A stretch of 64,000 bases of DNA from Clostridium sp. GTDB taxonomy: Bacteria > Bacteroidota > Bacteroidia > Bacteroidales > Bacteroidaceae. Shown here piece by piece: positions 42,536-52,031 of the stretch. Every line of letters begins with the position of its first letter. Positions within the stretch are counted from its first letter, which is position 1. The position numbers were made by a program, and so were the translations under genes. The stretch covers positions 1 through 64,000 of the forward strand of contig JAMPGY010000002.1 in the NCBI GenBank assembly GCA_023663705.1. Direction: 5' to 3'. The notes beneath the pieces were generated by a model. The model was not told the origin of the DNA and ran no database searches. It worked only from the letters and a program-made list of their open reading frames with translations.

Positions 42536-44689
42536 TTATTCGGCGGTCAGTTCCACGATGCGGCTGCTCTCGTGGTTGTTGCTGAAGAGCTTCAGACCGT
42601 GGTTCATGAGGTAGGCACCGGACACGGTCTTGCCGTTCAATTCGATGCTGCTGTTCTGGCCGGTCATCAGGTTGATTTCCTCAATGCGGTAGTTGGCCTT
42701 GGGGTTCAATCCATCGAGCTTCAGGTTCTTGATCATCTCGAACTGAGTGGGGTAGGCATCGTAGGCATAGACAACGGCTTTGCGCTTGTCCTTGGCCACG
42801 TGCATCACACTCATGTGCTGGCCTTCGTAGGGCGAGAAGAGGCGGTAGAGATCACCGTCCAGAATGACGCCGGAGAGACGGTTGAAGTTGACCACGGCCT
42901 GCTTGGTGAACGCCAGTTCGTCGGCCGAGAGCTTCTCCACTTCGATGTCGAAGCCGAGCTTGCACATCATGGCCACGTCGGTGCGGAACTTGAGCGAGGC
43001 GTTGCGGTTCCAGTTGGTCACGTGGGCGCAGAGCACCTTGGAGGGGAACACGTAGGAGTAGCCCCACTGGATGAAGAGACGCTGCACGGGGTTGGTGTTG
43101 TCGCTGGGCCAGAACTCGGTGAAGTAGCGCAGAGCCTCGTAGTCGCAACGGCCACCGCCGCCGGCGCAGAGCATCATGGGCAAGTCGGGGTATTTGGCTT
43201 TCACGCGGTCGAGCACTTTGTAGAGGCCACGTACATATTCGATGTAGAGATGGCTCTGCTTGTTGCGCCCCAGCGAGGGCGAGTAGATGTTGGTGATGGG
43301 GCTGTTGCAATCCCATTTGAAGAAGGCGATGTTGGGATTCTCCGTCATGAGGCGGTCCACCACGCCGAACACGTGATCCTGCACCTTGGGGTTGGCCAGG
43401 TCGAGTACCATCTGGTTGCGGAAGTAATACTCCTCGCGGTTGTCGAGGTGAATCACCCAGTCTTTATGTTTCTCGTAGAGTTCACTCTTGGGGTTGACCA
43501 TCTCGGGCTCAATCCAGATGCCGAACTTCACGCCCTTCTCGTCGGCGGCCTTCACCAGGCGTGCCACGCCGTTGGGCAGTTTGTCGCGGGTCTCTTCCCA
43601 GTCGCCCAGTCCTTGCGTGTCGCTGCTGCGCGGATATTTGTTGGCAAACCATCCGTCGTCGAGCAGGAACATGTCCACGCCAATCTTCTTGGCATCGTCC
43701 ATGATGCCGATGAGCTTCTCCTCGTTGAAATCGAAATAGGTGGCCTCCCAGTTGTTGAGCAGGGTGAGGCGTTTGCCGTTGCCGTCCTTCACCTGGTGGC
43801 GGCGTGCCCAGTCGTGGAAGTTGCGGCTGGCGGCTCCGCAGCCCTCGTTGCTGAAGGTGAAGTAGAAGTCGGGTGTGCGGAACACTTCGCCCGGATTGAG
43901 CGAGTATTCGGATCCGTAGGGGTTGATGCCGGCCAGCACACGCAGCATGTTTTTGTTGTCCACCTCGAAGGTGTAGCGGTAGTTGCCGGTCCAGCCCAGT
44001 GTGCCGAGCACCACATCGCCGCTGTTCTCGCTCTGCTTTTCGTTGAGCGACAGCATGAAGAAGGGCGAGCAGAACATATTGGCGCGGGTGCCCAGTTTGG
44101 TGTCGAGCACCTTCTTTCCGTAGAACAGTTCCTGTTCGTTCATGTTGGCTTCGTAAGCCCATTCGCCGGAGAACTCGGTGAGGAAGTAGCGGCGGGCATC
44201 CAGGGTGAGCTGACCGGAGTTGTAGTTGTAGAGCGTCACGGGTTTCTTTTCCTTGTGGGAAATCTCGGTGAAAGTCTTGATGACGTTCTCGTGCTGATAA
44301 GCCACATAGTGGAGGTCTACGGTGACGGGATACTTCTCGTCGGTCAGGGTGATGACGGTTTCTTTCACTCCGGGGGCGGGGGTGTTCACCTGATGAGCCT
44401 TGTAGGTGAGCAGGAGCGAGGGGTTGCCGTCGTTGTGAAGCACGCGGATGGAGGGTTCGAAATAGTCCTCCATGCCATGGGTGAGATAGGCTTCGGTGAG
44501 CGGAGCGGTGGCCTCCAGGTCGGCCGTGCCGATGGAAGCGCCGAGATAGGTCTGCCGCAGGCGTCCGTCAGTGCCTACTTCCATGACGAGGTCGGTCTTG
44601 TCGGTGCTCACACGGATGTGCTGTCGCTCGGCGGCCGTAAGCCACTGAGTGCAGCACAGGAGTGCGGCGAGAAAGGTTGTTTTCTTCAT
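42536..44689 (-). CDS. exported GH36 alpha-galactosidase
   Basis: 717 residues, signal peptide to about residue 19 (LTAAE). The GH36 barrel shows FLLDDGWFANKYPR, FGIWIEPEMVNP, AFFKWDCNSPIT with the nucleophile Asp, and FTEFWPSDNTNP with the acid/base Asp; the N-terminal beta-sandwich (about 20-280) precedes it. It releases terminal alpha-galactose, probably in the periplasm. It is the last gene of the PUL enzyme run and ends in a hairpin; 58 bases separate it from the next GH-D gene. Confidence 0.92.
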   Translation of the reverse strand: MKKTTFLAALLCCTQWLTAAERQHIRVSTDKTDLVMEVGTDGRLRQTYLGASIGTADLEATAPLTEAYLTHGMEDYFEPSIRVLHNDGNPSLLLTYKAHQVNTPAPGVKETVITLTDEKYPVTVDLHYVAYQHENVIKTFTEISHKEKKPVTLYNYNSGQLTLDARRYFLTEFSGEWAYEANMNEQELFYGKKVLDTKLGTRANMFCSPFFMLSLNEKQSENSGDVVLGTLGWTGNYRYTFEVDNKNMLRVLAGINPYGSEYSLNPGEVFRTPDFYFTFSNEGCGAASRNFHDWARRHQVKDGNGKRLTLLNNWEATYFDFNEEKLIGIMDDAKKIGVDMFLLDDGWFANKYPRSSDTQGLGDWEETRDKLPNGVARLVKAADEKGVKFGIWIEPEMVNPKSELYEKHKDWVIHLDNREEYYFRNQMVLDLANPKVQDHVFGVVDRLMTENPNIAFFKWDCNSPITNIYSPSLGRNKQSHLYIEYVRGLYKVLDRVKAKYPDLPMMLCAGGGGRCDYEALRYFTEFWPSDNTNPVQRLFIQWGYSYVFPSKVLCAHVTNWNRNASLKFRTDVAMMCKLGFDIEVEKLSADELAFTKQAVVNFNRLSGVILDGDLYRLFSPYEGQHMSVMHVAKDKRKAVVYAYDAYPTQFEMIKNLKLDGLNPKANYRIEEINLMTGQNSSIELNGKTVSGAYLMNHGLKLFSNNHESSRIVELTAE

Positions 44690-44747
44690 GAGATAGTGTG
44701 TTTTAGTTAATGTGGTTTTTTTAGTTTTTGTTGTATGGAGATGATCC

Positions 44748-46796
44748 TTATTTCAGGCGTATGTGGAACACTTTGACGTCTTTCCCGGCCACGGAGAAGG
44801 AGAGTGTTGACCCCTTCCGCTCCGTCTTCTCTTGTCTCCACAGCTCGTTGATTTCAACGATTTGTGTGGGCTTGACGCCCAGCCGGCCGAGGGCGACGGC
44901 AAATTCCTTTTCCGCATCACCGTAGTTGAAGGCCGCCAGATAGCAGTCCTTGCCGAATGTGGCTGTGAAGAGGCTTTCGGCACCGAACTTGCCGCTGCCT
45001 TGTCCGTTCTCCACGGGGCGGAACGAGCGTCCGTGGCGGGCTATGTCGTTGATGCCGCTGTTGGTCATCACGGCTTTTACCTTGCGGCGTGTCTCTTCCT
45101 TGCCGGGATAACTGCCCGTGAGGCTGAGGTTGTCGCCGATGATGAAGGTGCCGGTGATGGCGGCGGAGGTGACGCGCATGCGGTTCTCGCCTTCCGAGCA
45201 GTCGCCGATTACGATGTGGTCGGGATCGTTGAAGTTGTACACGCGGTCGAGCCACCAGAAACCGGACAGGGCGTTGAGCACATAGTTGCTGTTGTCCACA
45301 TCGGCCCAAGCGTCGCAACTGATGCGTCGCGAGTTGGCATACTGTGCGGGGAAGACGGGAGCGATGCTGAGCGCCATGAAGAGGTCGTCGCCACAGGCTT
45401 CGGACAGTGCGGCCATACCCTTGTTGTAGGCCTGCATGCCGGTGTGTACATCTTTGTCATACCACGAGCGGGCTTCGAAAGCACCGGCGTTCATAAAGTC
45501 GAGTTTCACGTATTTGAATCCCCAGTCTTTGAACAGCTGCATCTGCCGGCGCATGCGCTGCAGCGTGGCGGGGTGGGTGGGATCCACGCCATAGCAACCG
45601 TCTATGCCGATGGGTTTTCCGCTGTTGTCGTAGAGCCAGATGTCGCAGTAGCGGTATTGCTCGCCGGTGCCCTCCACATAGGCTCCGGGGTTCTTGCTCC
45701 AGTCGCTCCACGGACACCAGTAGATGCCCGGAGTCTGGCCGGCGGCCTTGCAGCGGGCCACAAACTCCTTAATCTTCTCTTCGCCCATGAAGTCCCAGAA
45801 GGCATCGAGGATAATGTAGGCCGTACCGTTGTTTTCAAACGAATTGGGTTGCAGGTCGCTCTTGATGAACGAGGCCACGTCCACCGCACCCTCAAAATTT
45901 ACTTTCGAGGCCATGGCTCCCCAGCTGTTCCAGCCGAAGATGTTGGCGTGGTTGGTGCTGCGGGGCTGCGCCACGGCTGCGTTCACCAGGCCGAACTGCT
46001 CCATGCCCTGGCGCCAGTCGGCAAAGGCACCCACCAGTATGCGGGGCGACTTGACGGTGGTTCCCTGCAGGGAGCCGTGGGGCATGGTGGTTTTGGTGTC
46101 GTCGTTGATGTCGCGTGTCTGGTCGTTGGCCAGTCCGCCGAAGCATTCCAGGCGGTGCAGTTCATTGCTGTTGCGGGCCGAATAGCTGATACCGGTCTTC
46201 CAGGCATCGTGTTCCACAGAACCGATGACGAATCCGTTGCGTGTCTGTCCGTTGTAGAACGCCGTGACTTCCACCGAGCAGGTGTCTTTGTCGAGAGGGA
46301 GGGTGGATACGGCCACAAACTTGTCGTTGTCGTAGGGATACACCATGATGCGGTTGCTGTCGTCTTTAGGCAGTACGCTGACAGCGGTTTCCGACAGGAT
46401 GGGAGCGGCATAGTTGCATTTCACCCGTTTGGCAGCCTGCACGTTCACTTCGGTCAGGAAGTAATCCTGCCCCTTGTAGAAGTCATAGTGCTGGATTAAA
46501 TCCAGCTTGCCTTCGGCTTTATATTCCACCACATAGCGATAACCCGTGCCGATGCCGTCTGCCAACGTCTCGCGGTGCACCTGCGGACGGGGATAATCGG
46601 TGGTCTCGTAGAGGGTGTCGTCCACCCGCATACGTGCCTTGCTGTCCACCACCAACGGTTTGCCTGCATGCAGATACGTCACGCCCCGGGGTGTGAAGCG
46701 GATCTGCCATTGTCCTTCCTTGATAGCTTTCTGGGCGCTTGCCGGAAGGCCGGCAGCGCTCAGGAGAGTCAGTGATATGATTGTCTTTATATTCAT
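44748..46796 (-). CDS. exported GH-D clan alpha-galactosidase-like glycosidase
   Basis: 682 residues from MNIKTIISLTLLSAAGLPASAQ (start 46796, good signal peptide); the frame extends 8 codons upstream. A beta-sandwich is followed by the barrel: GWNSWGAMAS, LDAFWDFMG, IYWCPWSDWS, KYVKLDFMNAG (nucleophile Asp) and RRISCDAWADVDN (acid/base Asp). This fits clan GH-D (GH27/GH36), possibly alpha-galactosidase or beta-L-arabinopyranosidase. It shares these motifs with the next gene, so the two are paralogues. Confidence 0.82.
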   Translation of the reverse strand: MNIKTIISLTLLSAAGLPASAQKAIKEGQWQIRFTPRGVTYLHAGKPLVVDSKARMRVDDTLYETTDYPRPQVHRETLADGIGTGYRYVVEYKAEGKLDLIQHYDFYKGQDYFLTEVNVQAAKRVKCNYAAPILSETAVSVLPKDDSNRIMVYPYDNDKFVAVSTLPLDKDTCSVEVTAFYNGQTRNGFVIGSVEHDAWKTGISYSARNSNELHRLECFGGLANDQTRDINDDTKTTMPHGSLQGTTVKSPRILVGAFADWRQGMEQFGLVNAAVAQPRSTNHANIFGWNSWGAMASKVNFEGAVDVASFIKSDLQPNSFENNGTAYIILDAFWDFMGEEKIKEFVARCKAAGQTPGIYWCPWSDWSKNPGAYVEGTGEQYRYCDIWLYDNSGKPIGIDGCYGVDPTHPATLQRMRRQMQLFKDWGFKYVKLDFMNAGAFEARSWYDKDVHTGMQAYNKGMAALSEACGDDLFMALSIAPVFPAQYANSRRISCDAWADVDNSNYVLNALSGFWWLDRVYNFNDPDHIVIGDCSEGENRMRVTSAAITGTFIIGDNLSLTGSYPGKEETRRKVKAVMTNSGINDIARHGRSFRPVENGQGSGKFGAESLFTATFGKDCYLAAFNYGDAEKEFAVALGRLGVKPTQIVEINELWRQEKTERKGSTLSFSVAGKDVKVFHIRLK

Positions 46797-46978
46797 TTCT
46801 GTCAATTTCGATATTTGCAATGTTGTTCGCTTTTAAATGTATCCTGAAACAATCTTCTTATCTTAATCTATTACCTAAAAAACTTACATTTTATTAACCC
46901 AATCAATCTTTCTTTTATTACTAATCAAACTTCTACGTATGGAGTTCTAATACCTAAGAATATATGTTGTTCTTGTTC
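46797..46978. other. AT-rich gap within the PUL enzyme run
   Basis: 182 bases without a gene. It separates the T9SS enzyme from the two downstream enzymes. No clear -7 box seen, so a second promoter is possible but not shown. Confidence 0.3.
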
Positions 46979-49360
46979 TCACAAGATGAATTTCTGGAGG
47001 ATTGTCTGTTTATTGGCTGTAACCACTTCCGCCACGTAGCAGCCGTGGGGCAGTTGGTTGAGATTCAACGTCAGGCGGGTGTCGGCCGTCTCGGTCAGCT
47101 GGCAGCGTCCCTGCAGGTCGTACACCTTCAGGGTGAAGGCGGACGGGCTGCTCAGTTCCACGCGGAGCGTGCGGCCGATAACCGTCATTTCAGTGGACGT
47201 TCTGTCGTCGGCAGACGCGATATGGCTGGCATAATCCTTCTTCTCGATGCGGTAGATGCGTGCATCCGATGCCGGTATCTGATAAGAGAATCCCGAGGAT
47301 GTGTGGCTGACGTTCTCGCCGAGCCACAATTCCCTAATCTCTCCTACATTGTCTGCGGAAATACCTAAGTCTGCGAAATTAAGTGTGCCGGAGATGGGAA
47401 GAATCTTGCCGTAGTTGATGGCCGCCACATAAAAATAGCGTTTGCTTTCGTTCACCAGGAAGTTGTCCGCACAGTCCTCCTTGGTGGCATGGTAACCGTT
47501 GAGAGGGCGGAAACTGCCCGGACAGCTGCGCACGATTTTGGTCACCTCGTTGTTGGTGAGCAGTTGTAGCGCGCGTTCGCGAGCCTGCTGGGGATAGCCT
47601 TTCGGCTCGTTCATATTCTGTCCGTTGGAGAACGAGTAATTGTCGCCCGTGATATACGAACCGGTGGCCACGCCCGAGGTGAGACGTGCGCGGTTCACGC
47701 CGATGGATTCCTTGGCTCCGCCATCAATCAGGTGCATCACCATGTGGTCGGGGTCGTTGGCATGATAGAGACGGTCGAGCCACCAGCCCAGCGACAGACT
47801 GTTCATCTCATATTGTGTCTGGTCTATAGTGCCCCAACTGTCGCAGCAGATGCGGCGTGCCGGTGCATACTGATAGGGGAAGATGGGCGAGATGGACAGC
47901 AGGACATACATGCGGTCGTCGGCCTGCTCATACTTCTTGAGCACATCGTTCATGAACTGCATGCCCTCGTTGTAGGCCTGCACGCCGGTGGTGACATTCT
48001 TGTTGTAGTAGGAGTCGGCCTCAATGATGCCGTGGCTCATGAAGTCGGCCTTGACGTAGCGTATGCCCCATTCGTAGAAGCGCTGCAGGTCGTACTTGAT
48101 GGCCAGTTTGGTGGCCGGATGGGTGGGGTCGAGGCAATAGGCTCCGTCCAGTTCCCACGGTTCGCCGTTCACCTTGAGCCAGATGTCCTTGTAGTGGTAT
48201 TTGTTGCTCGTGCCCTGCACCGTGCGGTTGGGATCCTTGGCAAAGTCGCAGAACAAGCCCATGTAGATACCGGGTATCTGGTTGTTTTCCTTGCAGTGCT
48301 CCACAACCTCAGGTATGGCCTTGTTGTTGGGCGTGAGATTGTCGTTCCAGAAAGCATCCAGGCTGATTACGGTCTTGCCCTCCGTGTCGTGAAACCCTTT
48401 GGGGGTAAGCTCCTGTGCGATAAAATCGGACACGTCGAACACGCTCTGCTGGGTGATGTAGTTTTGCTGTACGCCCCAGCTGCTCCATCCCACGGGTTTT
48501 CCACCCTCCCATTCGTAGGGGGGAGCTACTTTGCAGCAAGCTTCGGCAAAGGTTTCCATGCCATCGCGCCAGTCGGAAAACATACCGAGAATAAATCGTG
48601 CGGAATGAATCTCCGTGCCGCTCACCCGTCCGTGTTCCCGTCCGTCCATCCATGGATAACCTTGGGCACCGGAGAAGCAGGAAAAGGTGTTCAGGCTACC
48701 GTCGGCCTTGGACGGACAGGTGGCAGCAATGCCGTTTTTCCATATATCGTGGTCGATAGCACCGCACACCAGACCCTGTCTGGATTTACCGTCGAAGATG
48801 GCCGTTGTGGAATACGAACCCAGTTCACCACGCAGGTATTGGGAGTAGTAGGATACAAAGTGATCATTATCCAGCGGTACTTGCAGCATGCGGTAGGTGC
48901 CTCCTGTGGGCAGGAATGTAGTCTGGTTGGTGGTGCAGAGGGGTGCCAGATAGTTGGAGGTCAGGGTCTCACCACCCGTATTGCCCAAATACAACTGTAG
49001 GACGGCATAGTTCACATCCGGATAGAAACCAAAGGTCTGGCGCAGATAGCGGCCGTCGCTCATGGTATAGATGTATTCGTATACTTTGCCGTTACCCAAC
49101 TCGTCTTCCGTGCTCAATGTGCGCGGAGTCACCTTCTCGGCATTGTAGGAGCGAAGGGTGTCTGCCTTCCCTTGAGAGAAGTCCACGGCCTCGGCATAAG
49201 TGGCGTTGAACAAAGCCTTGCCATCCAGTTTGATGTCAATCTTTTTTGTGTTGTAGTCGAGATGAAGTTTCCAGGTGCCGTTGCTCACATCATATCCCTG
49301 TGCCCCGGCTGTCAGGGGGAGGGCGGTGAGTAAGGTAAGAAATATATGTTTACTCTTCAT
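46979..49360 (-). CDS. exported GH-D glycosidase with type IX secretion sorting domain
   Basis: 793 residues, signal peptide ending near TAGAQ. Same layout as the previous paralogue: VGWSSWGVQQ, SLDAFWNDN, IPGIYMGLFCDF, YVKADFMSHG (nucleophile), RRICCDSWGTID (acid/base). The C-terminal 75 residues (TLRVELSS..., LKVYDLQGRC..., LPHGCYVAEVVTANKQ, QKFIL) form a type A T9SS sorting domain. So it should be exported to the surface by type IX secretion, unlike its paralogue. It follows GH95 by 12 bases. Confidence 0.85.
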   Translation of the reverse strand: MKSKHIFLTLLTALPLTAGAQGYDVSNGTWKLHLDYNTKKIDIKLDGKALFNATYAEAVDFSQGKADTLRSYNAEKVTPRTLSTEDELGNGKVYEYIYTMSDGRYLRQTFGFYPDVNYAVLQLYLGNTGGETLTSNYLAPLCTTNQTTFLPTGGTYRMLQVPLDNDHFVSYYSQYLRGELGSYSTTAIFDGKSRQGLVCGAIDHDIWKNGIAATCPSKADGSLNTFSCFSGAQGYPWMDGREHGRVSGTEIHSARFILGMFSDWRDGMETFAEACCKVAPPYEWEGGKPVGWSSWGVQQNYITQQSVFDVSDFIAQELTPKGFHDTEGKTVISLDAFWNDNLTPNNKAIPEVVEHCKENNQIPGIYMGLFCDFAKDPNRTVQGTSNKYHYKDIWLKVNGEPWELDGAYCLDPTHPATKLAIKYDLQRFYEWGIRYVKADFMSHGIIEADSYYNKNVTTGVQAYNEGMQFMNDVLKKYEQADDRMYVLLSISPIFPYQYAPARRICCDSWGTIDQTQYEMNSLSLGWWLDRLYHANDPDHMVMHLIDGGAKESIGVNRARLTSGVATGSYITGDNYSFSNGQNMNEPKGYPQQARERALQLLTNNEVTKIVRSCPGSFRPLNGYHATKEDCADNFLVNESKRYFYVAAINYGKILPISGTLNFADLGISADNVGEIRELWLGENVSHTSSGFSYQIPASDARIYRIEKKDYASHIASADDRTSTEMTVIGRTLRVELSSPSAFTLKVYDLQGRCQLTETADTRLTLNLNQLPHGCYVAEVVTANKQTILQKFIL

Positions 49361-49372
49361 GGGTGTGCAGTA

Positions 49373-51787
49373 TTAGAAATTGATTCTCAGTTGTTGACCT
49401 GCTTTCACATCCAGTGTATACAGGTCGTTGGTGGATTTTTGTGCATTGACAGTCCGACCGTCCAGGGTGAAGCCGGGCTTTCCCCAGGAAGCGTTCAGAC
49501 GGATGGTGACAGGCTTGGAGACAGTGGCCTCCAGTGTGGCCTCACGCAGACGGGAGTCGTTCCATGTCATGTTGCACACCAGTCCGTCTTCGGCACAGAT
49601 ACCGTTGATTTCACCGTCGGCCCATTCCGCAGGCAGGGCGGGCAGGAACTCCACAAATCCGTCGTAGCTCTGCAACAGCATTTCGGAGATGCCGGCCACG
49701 GCAGCCTCGTTGGCGTCGAAACTGAAGATGTCGCTCTCGGCCCCGGCGATTCCGGCGGGAGAAACCGTCATCAGGTTCTCGCGCATAAATGTAGAATAGA
49801 GTCCGCGAAGCGACTTGTAGGCTTCCGCTTTATCTTTCAGGCGGGCATAGAAGCAGAGCATGTTGGCACGGCTCCACTCCGTGTCTTCCCAGCCCTTGGC
49901 ATTCAGTTGGCTCTCGATGGAACGGCGGGCCGCATCCATCAGTTCGGGCTGGCGGGTGTAGGAAATCTGTCCGAAGGGATAGAGGGGAAGTAGATGAGAC
50001 GAGTGGCGGTGAGCTGGATCGTTGCGGCGTGCACCCTCCACCATCCATTCGGCAAACAGGCCTTCACCGTCCATGCGGAAGGGAGGAAGTTTCTTGATGT
50101 CGTTGCGCAGACGGTTGGCCATGTCGGCGTCCACACCCAGAATGTCGGCAGCTTCTATACAGGCCTCGTAGATACGTTTCACAATGGCCAAATCCACTGT
50201 AGGCATCATGGACAGACACCAGTTTCCGCCATCGGGCAATACGAATGAATTCTCCGGCGAGATGCTCGGACCGGTTACGAGATACCCGTTGTTGGGGTCG
50301 GTCACCATATAGTCCATGAAGAAGCGTGCCGTCTCCTTCAGGATGGGATAACCCTGCTGGCGAAGGAAATCATTGTCGCGTGTGTAGAGATAATGCGTCC
50401 ACACCTGCGTGGCCATCCAGGCACCGCCTGTGGGATGGAGTCCCCAGCCTACGCCACCGCCGGGTGCCGTATATCCCCACGCATTTACCACTGTGTGAGC
50501 GCACCAGCCGTCGCAGCCGTATACCTTCTTGGCCGTCTCGTGTCCGGCAGGGATAAGCTTCTCGAGATGGTTGAAAAGCGAAAGGTTGCACATGGGCAGG
50601 TTGGCCACATTGGCGCTCCAGTAGTTCTGCTGGATGTTGATGTCGAAATGGTAATCGCATGTCCATCCCATATTGCAGGCTAAGTTGTCGTTCCAGATAC
50701 CTTGCAGATTGGAAGCCAGCGGGCTATCCTCGCGTGAGGAGGCGATGAGCATATAGCGGCCAAACTGATAGAACAAGGCATCAAACTGAGGGTCTTTGCG
50801 GCCTCGCTTGATTTGTTGCCAACGTATGTCCGTGGGTTTGTCCGCTCCGGCGGTTGCCTTTTTACCTATTTTGACAGAAAGTCGGTTATATAATGTCTGG
50901 TAGTCGTTTACATGTTCCTCATAAAGGTTTTGGTACGTTTTCTGGTCTGCGGATGCCATGTGTTTGTCCAGGCGCTCCGTATAATATTTATTGGTGTAAT
51001 CTGTTTGCAGGTCAATGTATAGTAATAAGGTGTCGGCATCCGTAATCTGAATGCTTTTGTCCAGCGTGTTGAGCTTTCCCCCTCGGTTGGCTACTTTCAC
51101 GTTGGAGGCAAATGCCACGCCACCGGGTCCCAGCTTGGGAAACGACACCTTGCCCTCGGCTCTCAGGCTGTTGTTAAGGACAGATACATTTGCCTCGCGC
51201 AACAAATTGTAGTTGAGTTCGGCGCTGATGGCGTTCTTCTTGTTTGCTGTGAGGCACACCACAATGATGTCGGTCGGATGAGAACAGAAATACTCTCTTT
51301 TATACGCCACTCCTCCTTGTTCATAGCGGATGGTGGCCGTAGCGTTGCGCAAATCAAGCGTGCGGCTGTAGTTCTTTATCTTTCCGTTTCCGCTCAGCTT
51401 GATTTTTACGTCACCGAAGGGGAGGTGTGTGCCGAAACTTTTGCCTTTGCCGGAAAGATACTTTGTGCCGAGGTCGTTCCCCTTGGCTATGTCTCCTTTG
51501 AAAAAAGCTTTACGAATTTCTGCCAAATGGTAGGCTCCGCATAGCTCGTTGGCCTCCGGGTCGGGTTGGCCGGACCAAAACGTCACCTCGTTCAGGGCTA
51601 TGGTTTCCGTGTCGGTTCCGCCATAAACCATGGCGCCGAGGCGTCCGTTGCCTAACGGGAGCGAACCCATCCATTCGTGTGCCGGTTGGGCAAACCATAC
51701 TTCTTCATTCGTGCGTTGCGCAAAGGCCTGGGAGGTGAGTCCGCCAGCCGCGACTATTAGAGATAATAGTTTGATGTGTTTACTCAT
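49373..51787 (-). CDS. exported GH95 alpha-L-fucosidase/alpha-L-galactosidase
   Basis: 804 residues, signal peptide to about residue 23 (AFAQ). EWMGSLPLGNGRLGAMVYGG and NEVTFWSG are the GH95 N-terminal signature; the (alpha/alpha)6 barrel follows (GWTCDYHFDINIQQNYW, GPSISPENSF, RHSSHLLPLYPFGQI, EDTEWSRANMLCFYARL). GH95 enzymes take terminal alpha-1,2-L-fucose or L-galactose off side chains such as xyloglucan. It is first in the minus-strand enzyme run; own -7 box. Confidence 0.92.
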   Translation of the reverse strand: MSKHIKLLSLIVAAGGLTSQAFAQRTNEEVWFAQPAHEWMGSLPLGNGRLGAMVYGGTDTETIALNEVTFWSGQPDPEANELCGAYHLAEIRKAFFKGDIAKGNDLGTKYLSGKGKSFGTHLPFGDVKIKLSGNGKIKNYSRTLDLRNATATIRYEQGGVAYKREYFCSHPTDIIVVCLTANKKNAISAELNYNLLREANVSVLNNSLRAEGKVSFPKLGPGGVAFASNVKVANRGGKLNTLDKSIQITDADTLLLYIDLQTDYTNKYYTERLDKHMASADQKTYQNLYEEHVNDYQTLYNRLSVKIGKKATAGADKPTDIRWQQIKRGRKDPQFDALFYQFGRYMLIASSREDSPLASNLQGIWNDNLACNMGWTCDYHFDINIQQNYWSANVANLPMCNLSLFNHLEKLIPAGHETAKKVYGCDGWCAHTVVNAWGYTAPGGGVGWGLHPTGGAWMATQVWTHYLYTRDNDFLRQQGYPILKETARFFMDYMVTDPNNGYLVTGPSISPENSFVLPDGGNWCLSMMPTVDLAIVKRIYEACIEAADILGVDADMANRLRNDIKKLPPFRMDGEGLFAEWMVEGARRNDPAHRHSSHLLPLYPFGQISYTRQPELMDAARRSIESQLNAKGWEDTEWSRANMLCFYARLKDKAEAYKSLRGLYSTFMRENLMTVSPAGIAGAESDIFSFDANEAAVAGISEMLLQSYDGFVEFLPALPAEWADGEINGICAEDGLVCNMTWNDSRLREATLEATVSKPVTIRLNASWGKPGFTLDGRTVNAQKSTNDLYTLDVKAGQQLRINF

Positions 51788-51811
51788 GATGCTACAATTT
51801 TTTCGATGTTA

Positions 51812-51819
51812 CAAAGTTA
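51812..51819 (-). promoter_or_regulatory. -7 box of the PUL enzyme run
   Basis: On minus TAACTTTG, a full TAnnTTTG match, 25 bases before the GH95 ATG. Confidence 0.5.
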
Positions 51820-51868
51820 TTCATATTTTTAATCCTCGGTCATTACGTTGGGAACATAAAATATAAGG

Positions 51869-51943
51869 TTTGCGGCATTTGTGTTGTGTGAGAGCGTGGT
51901 TGATAGCGTGTTATCGGTGTTGTCTTGCCCGATAAGCCGCAAA
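51869..51943. promoter_or_regulatory. nested inverted repeats in the divergent PUL promoter region
   Basis: TTTGCGGC (51869-51876) and GCCGCAAA (51936-51943) are perfect inverted copies; inside, TTATCGG (51911-51917) and CCGATAA (51929-51935) form a second pair. They lie between the two divergent -7 boxes, so they could be binding sites for a PUL regulator. Confidence 0.45.
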
Positions 51944-51992
51944 TGTGATATAATTTTGCTCAAATGTTACACGATAGGCCGTCTGTACGCGC

Positions 51993-52000
51993 TATCTTTG
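51993..52000 (+). promoter_or_regulatory. -7 box of the SusCD/FAS1 operon
   Basis: TATCTTTG, full match, 31 bases before the first FAS1 ATG. Divergent to the enzyme run. Confidence 0.5.
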
Positions 52001-52031
52001 TGATAAAGAAAAATAAATTATTGAAAGAATC

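Noticed and set aside
42572-44710. 712-codon plus-strand frame over GH36
   Set aside because: Shadow of the GH36 gene; lacks any recognisable domain.
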